Assembly: GCA_029959195.1 (NCBI GenBank)
Contig: CP114118.1
Location: forward strand, 1,240,001 to 1,304,000
Length of the DNA stretch: 64,000 nt
Direction of reading: 5' to 3'
From: Dictyophora rubrovolvata
Taxonomy: Eukaryota; Basidiomycota; Agaricomycetes; Phallales; Phallaceae
Shown here in pieces: positions 55,707-64,000 of the stretch; within the stretch, counting starts at the first letter, position 1; each line of letters begins with the position of its first letter. The position numbers were made by a program, and so were the translations under genes. The notes under the pieces are model-generated. The model had not been told where the DNA came from. It made no database searches and worked only from the letters and a program-made list of their open reading frames with translations.

Positions 55707-55729
55707 ATTTATTATTACTATGATAATTG

Positions 55730-57580
55730 TCATGTCATGACCTTTTGGAGGTTTTGCAATACGCCCTCCTCAATTTGCAATTCCCATTTTTTGACTGCCA
55801 CTCTTTCCAACCGCTGTAATAGCTGGTTTCGGTACTCCTGTGCTCTGAACAAAATAGCAGTTCTACGTTGTAATTGTGTAGAACTGAAGCATTTTTCCTG
55901 TGTGCGAAAATCTTGGGCTTCCAAGGACGGCGGTTCTACCGGCGTTCCTTCTCGGACAGAAGATGACCCTGATGCCGTAGGAATCGTCTGCATCGATTGC
56001 GCTGCGTCACGAGAGTGTAAAGTGTTCGTTAATGTAACGTCGGACACGAACATACCTTCGACTGAATCCAGATCTACACGTGAGAAATTCTGAGGAAGTG
56101 CAGCTGAAAAAATCGCCAATGTCGCGTTTGGATCGAGAGATCTGGACAAAGGATCTGCTGAAGGAACTGGGTCGACCGAGACTCGCGCAGAAGGGGGGCC
56201 ATTTAATGCTGTACAGTAATCAGAGTCCAAAGGATGCCAATGCAGATTGTCAAATAATTGTGTGAAATCCATAGTTGGAAGTTGGGGCGGCATCGAGACG
56301 TCGGAAGAATATACGTCCATAATATTACTAATGTCATCTAGTGAGAAATCCACGTGCGAGATGGGAGCATTGAAGGAAGAGGCATCTGCTGAGGTAGGTT
56401 GTTCGATAATGGACTCGGTAGACGACGGTACAGAAATTGAGGACAGCCATTCCGTCATACGCTGTGCGTCCAAACCGGAAGGTAATACTTGTTCACTTAG
56501 TTGTATGTCAGTGTATTTTTCGCTGAAAGAAGGACCTATCGATGAGAGGCGCGGTCGTTTTGCAGGTGGCTCCAAAGTTGTTGTTTCAGAAAATAAAGAA
56601 TCCTTAATCCTACTTTGAACAAATGCTCGCTCGAAGAGACCCAAAAGTTCGCCTAATACTCGTCGTCCACGCTCCAGTTGCCACTGTGTGGGATACCCTG
56701 CGGGCGCATGCCCGGGAGCGAAGGGAAAGGGAACATCCCAATGTTCAGCGCCGGCGGGAATTCGAGGACCAATCTGTTTCCGTTTTCGTTTTGACTTCGA
56801 TGGAACAGTTGAGACGGTGTCTCCAACGGGGTGAGATACTTGGTCACGATGGTAGCCGGGAACGCTATTCAGATACTCATGTGTGGCTTGAAGGGTAGGA
56901 ATGAGCTTGGGGTCGTGCTTGATGCATTGTAAGACGTGATGAACTGCAGGCTCTGAAAGAGGTGGATGGTCTTGAGAGACATTGGAGAGCTTCAAGGCGC
57001 TGGCGACGGTACTTGCCAATGCAATAAGTGCATTGTTGACAGCATCGATCGGCGAAGGTGCACGGCGAAAGTTGTCTACTTGAATTGGGTTTTCTTTGGT
57101 CCCTTGTTGACTAGGAGCGTTCGGGTTCGGGTTCGGGTTCGGGTTCGAGTTGGAGCTTAGTGAAGGCGGCAACTTGATAGACTGTACAGGACCAAAATGG
57201 GATATTAGACTAACAAGGTCTGATAAAGTACGATCCATTCGGTGAGAATGTCTTTCTGCTGCATGAAAGCGCGACGTCGTTGTCTGGTTTGAGCGGCGGG
57301 ACGTTGGCTGGTCGACATGTTCTTTACTCTCGGCCGAGGCTGGTCTTAGCTTGAGAAAAGGGGGCCTATTGGAACAGGCATTTAACACGGCTGGTGGAGC
57401 TGGGATTTTAGAAAAATTGTTTTGGGAACCAGGTAGTGCAATAGTCCCCACGTTTTGTGTATGCACAACTGCATTTTCCATGCGCCATCCTGAATCCTCC
57501 GGTAATGCTAAGACTGGTGACCTACCTCTCTCCGGGGAGGGTGGCGGGCTACCAAATAATGAATCGTTGTCATCGTACAT
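55730..57580 (-). CDS. hypothetical nuclear-type protein, single exon, 616 residues
   Basis: One uninterrupted frame starting MYDDNDSLFGSPPPSPERGR. Not recognised. Pro/Ser-rich and mostly disordered. Residues about 153-165 are an Asn-Pro repeat (SNSNPNPNPNPNA) coded by a (GGTTCG)n-type microsatellite at 57118-57146 on the plus strand. A basic nuclear-localisation-like stretch, SKSKRKRKQIGPRIP, lies near residue 275, followed by a more ordered part (HWDVPFPFAPGHAPAGYPTQ, QLERGRRVLGELLGLFERAF). A second basic spot, PPAKRPRLSS, is near residue 360. The end (QRRTAILFRAQEYRNQLLQR, ERVAVKKWELQIEEGVLQNL) looks like a coiled coil. It could be a transcriptional co-regulator (inference). Convergent with the YIP4-like gene. 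Confidence 0.75.
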   Translation of the reverse strand: MYDDNDSLFGSPPPSPERGRSPVLALPEDSGWRMENAVVHTQNVGTIALPGSQNNFSKIPAPPAVLNACSNRPPFLKLRPASAESKEHVDQPTSRRSNQTTTSRFHAAERHSHRMDRTLSDLVSLISHFGPVQSIKLPPSLSSNSNPNPNPNPNAPSQQGTKENPIQVDNFRRAPSPIDAVNNALIALASTVASALKLSNVSQDHPPLSEPAVHHVLQCIKHDPKLIPTLQATHEYLNSVPGYHRDQVSHPVGDTVSTVPSKSKRKRKQIGPRIPAGAEHWDVPFPFAPGHAPAGYPTQWQLERGRRVLGELLGLFERAFVQSRIKDSLFSETTTLEPPAKRPRLSSIGPSFSEKYTDIQLSEQVLPSGLDAQRMTEWLSSISVPSSTESIIEQPTSADASSFNAPISHVDFSLDDISNIMDVYSSDVSMPPQLPTMDFTQLFDNLHWHPLDSDYCTALNGPPSARVSVDPVPSADPLSRSLDPNATLAIFSAALPQNFSRVDLDSVEGMFVSDVTLTNTLHSRDAAQSMQTIPTASGSSSVREGTPVEPPSLEAQDFRTQEKCFSSTQLQRRTAILFRAQEYRNQLLQRLERVAVKKWELQIEEGVLQNLQKVMT

Positions 57581-58196
57581 AACAAATTCGGCGGTGAAGA
57601 AATGAGCTGAAGGATTGAAAAAGAAGAGGAAAGTGCAAGGGGAAGAAAATGTAAAGAAAAAAGAGAAAAAAGAGAAAAAAGAGGCGGAAGATGACCGAGA
57701 GAAAGTTTACCGGAAAAATGGCGTCACCCGACCCCCAGGAGCACTACTTACATAATAAGCAAGTCAATTATTTTATATATTTCTCAGTTTGTCTCGCCAC
57801 AAATGTAACACGCGTGTTTTATAAGAACAATAGGGCACCAATTATAATCGCCAGTCGTAAAAGAACTCGTATTTGAGAAAAGTAAACATTAAAAGCCTTG
57901 GTTCACCGCCGTGGCAGCAAACAAGAAAGACGTAGGAGACAACGTTTTCAGGGTCTACTGACCAAGATGAAGAATAGCAACGGACACGTAAACAAAAAAA
58001 AAAAAAGTTCAGAATATATGGAAGCACTAAACGTCAGATAGTTCATTTTTGAGAGAAAACAAAAGACGGATATTAGTCAAGGCAAAGGTGGGAGAGAGAG
58101 AGAGAGAGAGAGAGGGTGCGAAAGGGTTATTTTTGTTTTTTTTTAAAAAAGAGAGGGAGTTACCGGAGTACAGGTATCATATGTATAGATATCTGC
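57581..58196. other. intergenic with GA microsatellite
   Basis: A purine-rich tract near 57610-57690 (5' side of the hypothetical gene), and a (GA)n run at 58090-58114. No coding content. Confidence 0.5.
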
Positions 58197-59209
58197 CTAA
58201 GCAAAAAGGGTAGCGACGAGTACGCCGAATAAGGCGAAGAAGCTCGAAGTGAGAGCAGTAGCACTGCTTCGTGTAGGAGAACCAGAGGGACTGGTTGTGG
58301 TGGAGGAAGTGCCATTCTTTGAGGAACTGGTCGGGGAACCAGTGGTGGAGGGACCAGTAGAAGTGGGGGAAGTAGAACCGGAACTAGTTGAATGAGACGA
58401 GGCAGATGATTCAGCAAGGTCGTGGACGTTACCTGGAAGAGCCGGACGAACTGCCGGATGAGCTGGACGAACTGCCGGATGAGCTGCCCGAGCTGCTAGA
58501 AGCACTTGCTACGTTACCGACAGTATAGCCTGGAACTGACGGGAAAGCATTGAAATCGGGGTTATTCACGCAACTAGTAGATGCTAATATAATTGGATGG
58601 AGGTATTAGAGGGGACGAGGGAATAATGGGGATAAAGTCAATCTTACCGCCAGAAACAACGGGAATGATGGAGCTGAATTGCCTATTGCCTTTTGCATCA
58701 CTAACTTGGATGGTAAATTCCGAATTTTGCATGAAGGGAGCAAGGAAAGTGATGGTGGAATCGTTGGTCGTCACGGGGTTGATAGATGGAGGTGCAGCAG
58801 TTTGTCCGGCAGGAAGAATGGAGAGAACAAATGGAGGAAAAGGGTCCTGCTCTCTGCAGAAATGAAAAGACGAAGGTTATGTCAGTAAACACGTCAACAG
58901 GGAGAAGGACACTGGAATCAATCATACTGCCAGCTCAGAAGACACGCGGTACACTACACAAAGGCAGTCAAGAGACATCATGTTAGCATGTTATGTTATT
59001 GAAGTGTAATGAGACGAAAAGAAATAAGACATGCCTCGCTGCACGAAGGCCTGACAAAGAAGAAAAGTCGATGAGTTACAGTGAGTTACAATGAGTTACA
59101 GTGACTAAACGGAAACTTACGGAGAGTTAACCATGAAGGAAGGCCCTTGGGCCAGCGATGGAAGAACAACAGCACTGAGCACAACGGCGGAGGCGACGAG
59201 GATTTGCAT
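58197..59209 (-). CDS. GPI-anchored, Ser/Thr-rich secreted surface protein
   Basis: Cell-surface protein of the type with an Ig-like/Ser-Thr-rich membrane-anchored domain common in mushrooms. Start MQILVASAVVLSAVVLPSLA is a signal peptide. Then FMVNSP, short exons, PFPPFVLSILPAGQTAAPPS, DSTITFLAPFMQNSEFTIQV, SDAKGNRQFSSIIPVVSGG (58860-58650), CVNNPDFNAFPSVPGYTVGN, a Ser/Gly stretch built on an SSGSSS-type repeat, a Ser/Thr/Pro mucin-like stretch and a C-terminal hydrophobic tail TSSFFALFGVLVATLFA that fits GPI-anchor attachment. The Ser-rich segment is spliced by an intron near 58435-58390. Exon limits in 58870-59060 are uncertain. Confidence 0.75.
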
Positions 59210-59675
59210 GATGTTTCCGTGGGGGAAGCGGGGAGATAAGAGAGCGAGGAAAAAAAAAAGAGTGGGTAGCGGTTGCGGCAAACGGACACTGGGTTTGTAC
59301 TTTGTTTTGGAGATCACGTGGCGTAAAAAAAAAATATAATACAAGTAAAAATAAACCAACACACGAGAGGAGCCGCTGAGCCGTCCATCCATTATGTCAT
59401 ACAGCTCGTCATAAGCCCGAGTGCACCCGCATCCCGTCTCCACATGCACAGCTCTCTGTGCTGTCCAAGAGGATGTGACAGTCCTGGCAGCGTCAAGCAT
59501 ACCTAGTATTGTACTTTGTAGTATCAGTAGATTACTCCACATGCTCACTCAGGCTGACCGTTCACATTCAGGAACAACCAAGTAAAAATATACTTGGTCG
59601 TGTTAGTTGCGTCAAGAAACAAATACAAAACATCTAAACTTGTGTATAATAACTATAATAATCTATTTTTGTTTA
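59210..59675. other. intergenic between surface-protein promoter and ODC 3' end
   Basis: 466 bp; a poly-A run at 59321-59335; no gene supported. Confidence 0.4.
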
Positions 59676-61236
59676 TCATCTATTCTTCATCATCGTCCCA
59701 AGCACTCCTCGAACCGCGTTCGCCTCTATGCTGCCTTCTATTCCCGACGTGTAAACCACATGGCTTGTCTCGAATCCATTAAATTGACTGGCTGCACAAA
59801 GCGTGTATGCCCCCATCCCCCGGAATCCAAGCCAGTCTCCCACTTCTAAACCCGAAGGAAGTTCTACCAGCGGACATACACAATCAATCGAATCGCAGGT
59901 CGGCCCCCAGACAGAACATGGTATCAGAGCTTCCCGAGCAAGGCTAGAAGAAGACGGGAAGGATCCGTTCAATGTAACTACATAAGGGTGCACCGTTTGA
60001 TGATCAAACATGATACAGTTGAACGAGCCATATACACCATCATTGATATAATCTATAAAAGAACTTTTAAGTGGGACCATGCCTCTAAATGTTTTTTTTA
60101 CGTACACATTATCTGCGGTTTGCAGCCGTCATCCGTCTCTGTTGAAGCAACTCGTCTGGCAATGATATTGGCCGCGAGTGTGAAGGCTCGAGCGACAAAG
60201 AATCTCCCGGGTTCCGCAATTACTCTAATCCCTTCTGCTCTTCGGCCGGGAAAGTGAGTATCGACCGCCTCTCGAAGTATGGCAGCCATATTCTCGAACT
60301 CTCCATCTTCAAATCCTCCGCCGACATCGAGTAGTGTGAATTTGTAGCCAACTGCATTTCCCATAACGAAAGCCTGCTTGGCGTGCTTGACGGCGTCACT
60401 GAAAGCATATGGATCCATGCACCCACTACCAACGTGAAAGCTAACTCCAATGACGTCTAATTTCAATTCACGTGCCCTCGCAAGTAGTATGGGCACGGAC
60501 GATAGGGGCGCACCGAATTTAAGGCCCAATCTGCAAAGACTCCTGGAGTCATCTGTCAAGATCCGAAGTACCAGCTTAGCTTTTGGATGCACGCGGGAAA
60601 TTTTGACCAGCTCATCCGAATTGTCGAATGTCATCATACTGACAGAATCCCTGGCAGCAGAGCGAACAAACGAAATCGGTTTGCAAGGATTCGCAAATAT
60701 GATACGAGATGGATCTACACCCAGATCGAGAACTTGTCGTATTTCGTTGTGTGATGCGCAGTCAAAGCCGGCTCCAAGCCCAGCAAGAAGTCGTAAGACA
60801 TATAAATCGGGATTACTTTTGATAGCTTAGAGAGATAGATTGTGCATAAGCATGCGGAGAGATTTATTCAAAGGTGATGGATCGCACCAAAGAACGGTTC
60901 CACATCTGGCAGGTTCCTAACCCACCTGGCATGTTGCGCGTAAACCTGACTTAGATCAGCAGCGAAGAAGGCACGTTCAGAGTTTGGCGCGTTGTCAGCG
61001 AAAGCACGGATTATGCCTTCACGAAGGTGGATGTCTGTATGACCGGAAAGAAGCTTGGGTAGTCCTGGGAATACAATTTCAGATTCAAAGGGGAAGGTGG
61101 AATCGTTGACATAAGCACAGTCAAGGATTGAAGAACAAGATAAAAGAAAGTCATCAGATGTTTCAGAATGAATAGAAAGTGAGTCTTTTGGGTGAGCAAA
61201 TTCGACGTCAATAGGGAACACGTCGGGTTGTGCCAT
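59676..61236 (-). CDS. SPE1: ornithine decarboxylase
   Basis: PLP-dependent, cytosolic; turns ornithine into putrescine, the first step of polyamine synthesis. Start MAQPDVFPIDVEFAHPKDSL at 61236. Family blocks: ERAFFAADLSQVYAQHARWV, EPFFAIKSNPDLYVLRLLAG across an intron (PLP lysine in AIKSNP), GAGFDCASHNEIRQVLDLGV, IIFANPCKPISFVRSAARDS, MMTFDNSDELVKISRVHPKA, LGLKFGAPLSSVPILL, IGVSFHVGSGCMDPYAFSDA, LLDVGGGFEDGEFENMA, RVIAEPGRFFVARAFTLAAN, then YYINDGVYGSFNCIMFDHQT after an intron with donor at about 60094, and the catalytic Cys block CSVWGPTCDSIDCVCPLVEL. All active-site residues I can place are kept. Length is about the usual 450-470 residues. Divergent from the PDI gene, 304 bp between starts. 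Confidence 0.95.
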
Positions 61237-61540
61237 AGCACTTTTCGTTACGTAATTACCGCGCTTACACATCTCAATGCCGACAGGGGACCAAAGGGAC
61301 CCTTTTTGTGTTGAATTATATGTTGTTTCATCAAATAACACTTATAATAAGAGAATGTACGGCTGCCAAGGAGTATCAGGTCAAAAAGCAAGTCGCAAAC
61401 AAGTCGCAAATTGCCCCTGGTTTTGGAAGAGGTCGCAGTTGTCCATAGCGCTATACGGCGGTCATTAGTCAGTTTTACATAATAAGCCTCCCGCATCCAT
61501 ATACGTGTCACCCTCTCCCTTGTTTTTTTCACTCAATATC

Positions 61541-63441
61541 ATGTTACTAGCAAAGCCACTCCTAGCAGTGGCGGCAAGCCTATTAACATTCGTAGATGCA
61601 TCAAATGTTGTGGAATTACAGACCGCAGATTTTGACGGAACCATTGGAAAAGGAGCTCCAGCTCTTGTAGAATTGTAAGCTCGCGCGGGTCATCATATAC
61701 ACAGCGATTATCTGACCACAGTCATTCTTTTTAGTTATGCTCCCTGGTGGTATGTATTCCCTTGATACACTCGAGTGTTAGGGCAGCTTACGATGGGTTG
61801 AATACACAGTGGACATTGTAAAGTAAAGGAATAAAACAATGCTCATGCGTGGTGCAACAGCTTACGCGCTCTATTATCACTAGAACCTCGCACCTACATA
61901 TGAGCAATTAGCTGATGCCTATGCACACTCTTCTGACGTCATTATTGCCAAGGTCGATGCAGATGCAGAAAAAGAGCTAGCGTGCGTTAAATCTTTCTCA
62001 TTCACTTTTCGCAAGAGCTCACTCGATGTGGACCTGCAGGAGCCGCTTCGGTGTGAAAGGATACCCTAGTGAGTCCGGCATAATTCAAGTCTTGTTTAAA
62101 ATTTTATTACTTTCCTTGCGTAGCTTTGAAATGGTTTTCTAAAGACGGCATTCCAGAGGATTATTCCGGAGGTAGAGAACTACAAAATTTGGTCGATTTG
62201 TAAAATCCGTTCTTATGAGTGATCTCGACCTTTTTCTGATTTTGGTATTCTATCAGCGTGACCCAGAAGTCTTACGTTAAATCAAAGATCAAGCCCCCAC
62301 CGCCATCTGCTGTTACCCAATTGAATTACTTGACTCTAGAAGAAACAATCAATGTATGCGGATGTGATCCTACTTCCCTTCCCCTTTCTATAGATGAATA
62401 CTAACTGCTTACACACGCATAGGATTCGACGAAGGATGTCATGGTTGCATTCACAGCGTCTTGGTGGTATGTCTTTCCCCTTTCATGTCTCTTTACCTTT
62501 CCTAATCCGCTTTTAGTGGCCACTGCAAAGCTTTGAAACCAACATATGAAAAAGGCACGTTTTTGCATGCAAATATGTCATCACCGTGTTGTCAGGGCAC
62601 ATACTCAATGATTTACCCTTAGTTGCAAATAATTACAGGGGTGAACGTGATGTGAGCAGATAAACCAAATGATGGAGGTGGAACGATTTCCTTAAAATAT
62701 TCCGTTAGATCGTCATCGCCAACTTTGAATGCGATGCGGAGCCTAACAAACCATTGGCTGAACGGCACGGCATAAAATCGTATCCCACCCTCAAATTTTA
62801 CCCCAAAGGTAGTGACAAAACTCCAATTGTGCGTTCCCATGCCTTTTTGGAGACCTCGATAACTGAATTGTGCATATCAATATCAATATCAATAGGCGTA
62901 CGAACAGGGGAGAAGCGAACAGGACTTTCTCGATTTCATAAATAAAAAAACTGGTGCCCATCGTACTTTGAACGGTGGCTTAGATGGTCAAGTTAGTTTT
63001 CCCAGTCTTCTGTTCGCTTTAACCTCATTCTGGTACCAGGCTGGTCGCAGTCCAAAACTGGACGAGTATGCCAGAAAGTTTTTCAGTGCTTCGCCGGCCA
63101 ACCGTCAGTCTGTATATGAGGTCGTGAAAGGTCTGGGAGAAGCGACTATTCGTGACAGTGAACCTTACATCCGAGCCATGGAGAAAGTCCTCAACGGCAC
63201 CACAGATTACGTCGAGAAAGAGCTTAAGCGGTGCGCAGACATTCCATTATGAAAGTGTTTATTGTTCCGGTAACTTGATATTTTCTCTAGTTTAAGCGCG
63301 CTCCTTGAAAAGCAGACCCTATCAGATCAAAAACTAGATCAGATCAAAATTAAAGCGAACATCCTTTATGCTTTCACAGAGAAAGAGAAGCTGCCGAACG
63401 AGAGTAAAGATAATGACACACCGGTAAAAGATGAGCTGTAG
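61541..63441 (+). CDS. protein disulfide isomerase, tigA/ERp38-like, KDEL tail
   Basis: ER-lumen thiol oxidoreductase. MLLAKPLLAVAASLLTFVDA is a signal peptide. First thioredoxin domain: ELQTADFDGTIGKGAPALVE, YAPWCGHCK split by introns inside the active site (61620-61830), NLAPTYEQLADAYAHSSDVI, FGVKGYPTLKWFSKDG. Second domain: SYVKSKIKPPPPSAV linker, VAFTASWCGHCKALKPTYEK, IVIANFECDAEPNKPLAERH, GIKSYPTLKFYPKGS. The C-terminal ERp29c-like helical domain (AGRSPKLDEYARKFFSASPA, ATIRDSEPYIRAMEKVLNGT) ends PVKDEL, an ER-retention signal, with TAG at 63439-63441. Two CGHC sites followed by a D-domain is the tigA layout. Introns fall inside both WCGHC motifs. Confidence 0.92.
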
Positions 63442-63731
63442 ATGACATCTTGTTGCTATTGTTGTTGTTGTTGTTTTTCTTTTCTTGGCCTTAATTTATC
63501 CTGCTTTCACACACTCTGAATTCGTGAGAGTTTTTCCTTTGGACGGCACATGATGTTGAGCCACACGCATGTGGTGGTTTATGTACTGAAAAGTTCCGGT
63601 GATTCCGAAAGGCCAGCTATGGCATAATAAATCGCCATGTCCAATTCCGTCGGCTGCTTCATCGCTGAGCTCGAGTTATCAATTCACAGCTTTCACTACT
63701 CCCGCCCTTCCACTAGCAGACCTCACGCGAG

Positions 63732-64000
63732 ATGTCGACTTTCTATAGCTTGAAGGCTGATAAACCAGATGGAACCCAACTCGACTTCTCGGAATTTAAA
63801 GGAAAAGTTGTCCTCGTAGTTAATGTTGCATCTCAATGGTGGGTGATATTGCCGACGGCTTGGCTAAGATAACTACTATAACAAGTCCGCTCAACTGATC
63901 CTTCACTGTTACTACTGAATTGACAGCGGATTCACTAAGCAATATGCAGGTATGTATTGTCATGGTTTTTGTCGAGAACTAACTTGCACATTTGACACGC
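63732..64000 (+). CDS. glutathione peroxidase, Hyr1/Gpx3-like, 5' part (3' end outside window)
   Basis: Thiol peroxidase that removes hydroperoxides, usually with thioredoxin as donor in fungi. Start MSTFYSLKADKPDGTQLDFS, then FKGKVVLVVNVASQ; an intron (from about 63840 to 63927) falls inside the catalytic Cys codon, giving ASQCGFTKQYAG after splicing. A further intron begins at about 63950. The rest is beyond the window. Tandem with the PDI gene, 290 bp apart. Confidence 0.9.

Noticed and set aside
57118-57146. GGGTTC repeats resembling telomere DNA
   Set aside because: Only about four units, in frame inside a coding exon where they encode Asn-Pro pairs; fungal telomeres use TTAGGG.
55737-57160. 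Several plus-strand open frames
   Set aside because: They are antisense to the long single-exon hypothetical gene, whose 616-codon frame is far less likely to occur by chance.
59117-59548. 143-codon minus-strand frame upstream of the surface-protein start
   Set aside because: The signal peptide at 59209 gives a clear start; the upstream extension has no domain and crosses poly-A sequence.
60450-60830. 126-codon plus-strand frame
   Set aside because: Antisense to the ornithine decarboxylase core, which holds its active-site motifs.

Overview
The window looks like a piece of an agaricomycete (basidiomycete mushroom) nuclear genome. Its genes are split by many short GT-AG introns (about 45-65 nt), are closely packed on both strands, and encode eukaryotic products: Ku70, IWS1, a Yip-family Golgi protein, ornithine decarboxylase, a KDEL-tailed protein disulfide isomerase and a monothiol glutaredoxin. 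The repeat content (Ty3/Gypsy, Tc1/mariner, PIF/Harbinger and KDZ-associated cysteine-cluster genes) also fits a repeat-rich mushroom genome. I cannot name the species. No CRISPR array, rRNA gene or convincing functional tRNA was seen.

Left host block (1-15.0 kb): 3' part of an MFS sugar transporter, a convergent GH13 alpha-amylase, a small hypothetical gene, a 2.3 kb stretch with no supported gene, then glutaredoxin (Grx3/4 type) and Ku70 in tandem on the minus strand, and an aquaporin on the plus strand.

Central repeat island (15.2-49.0 kb): two nearly identical 1.7 kb units of unknown nature lie in opposite orientation at 16.3-18.1 and 38.2-39.9 kb. Between them are: the 3' half and 3' LTR of a Ty3/Gypsy chromovirus fossil; two copies of a Tc1/mariner-like element that seems to carry a second, tail-to-tail gene; a gag-region fossil broken up by LTRs; several solo LTRs, three with target duplications; an uncharacterised multi-exon gene; and a KDZ-associated cysteine-cluster (CxC5/CxC6) gene split by a 1.8 kb insertion. 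Right of the inverted pair is a complete-looking two-gene PIF/Harbinger element (40.19-43.83 kb) that landed in a second Ty3/Gypsy fossil (to about 48.95 kb). Stops and paired-copy differences in the island point to loss of CpG by C-to-T change, as expected for methylated DNA or a RIP-like process.

Right host block (49.1-64 kb): taspase/asparaginase-like Ntn hydrolase, secreted carboxymuconate-cyclase-like beta-propeller, IWS1, YIP4/YIPF6-like protein, a 616-residue nuclear hypothetical, a GPI-anchored Ser/Thr-rich surface protein, ornithine decarboxylase, a tigA-like PDI and the start of a glutathione peroxidase. These genes show no common pathway. The only local pairing that suggests shared function is sugar transporter plus amylase, for alpha-glucan use. 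Coordinates of spliced genes run from start to stop codon and include introns.
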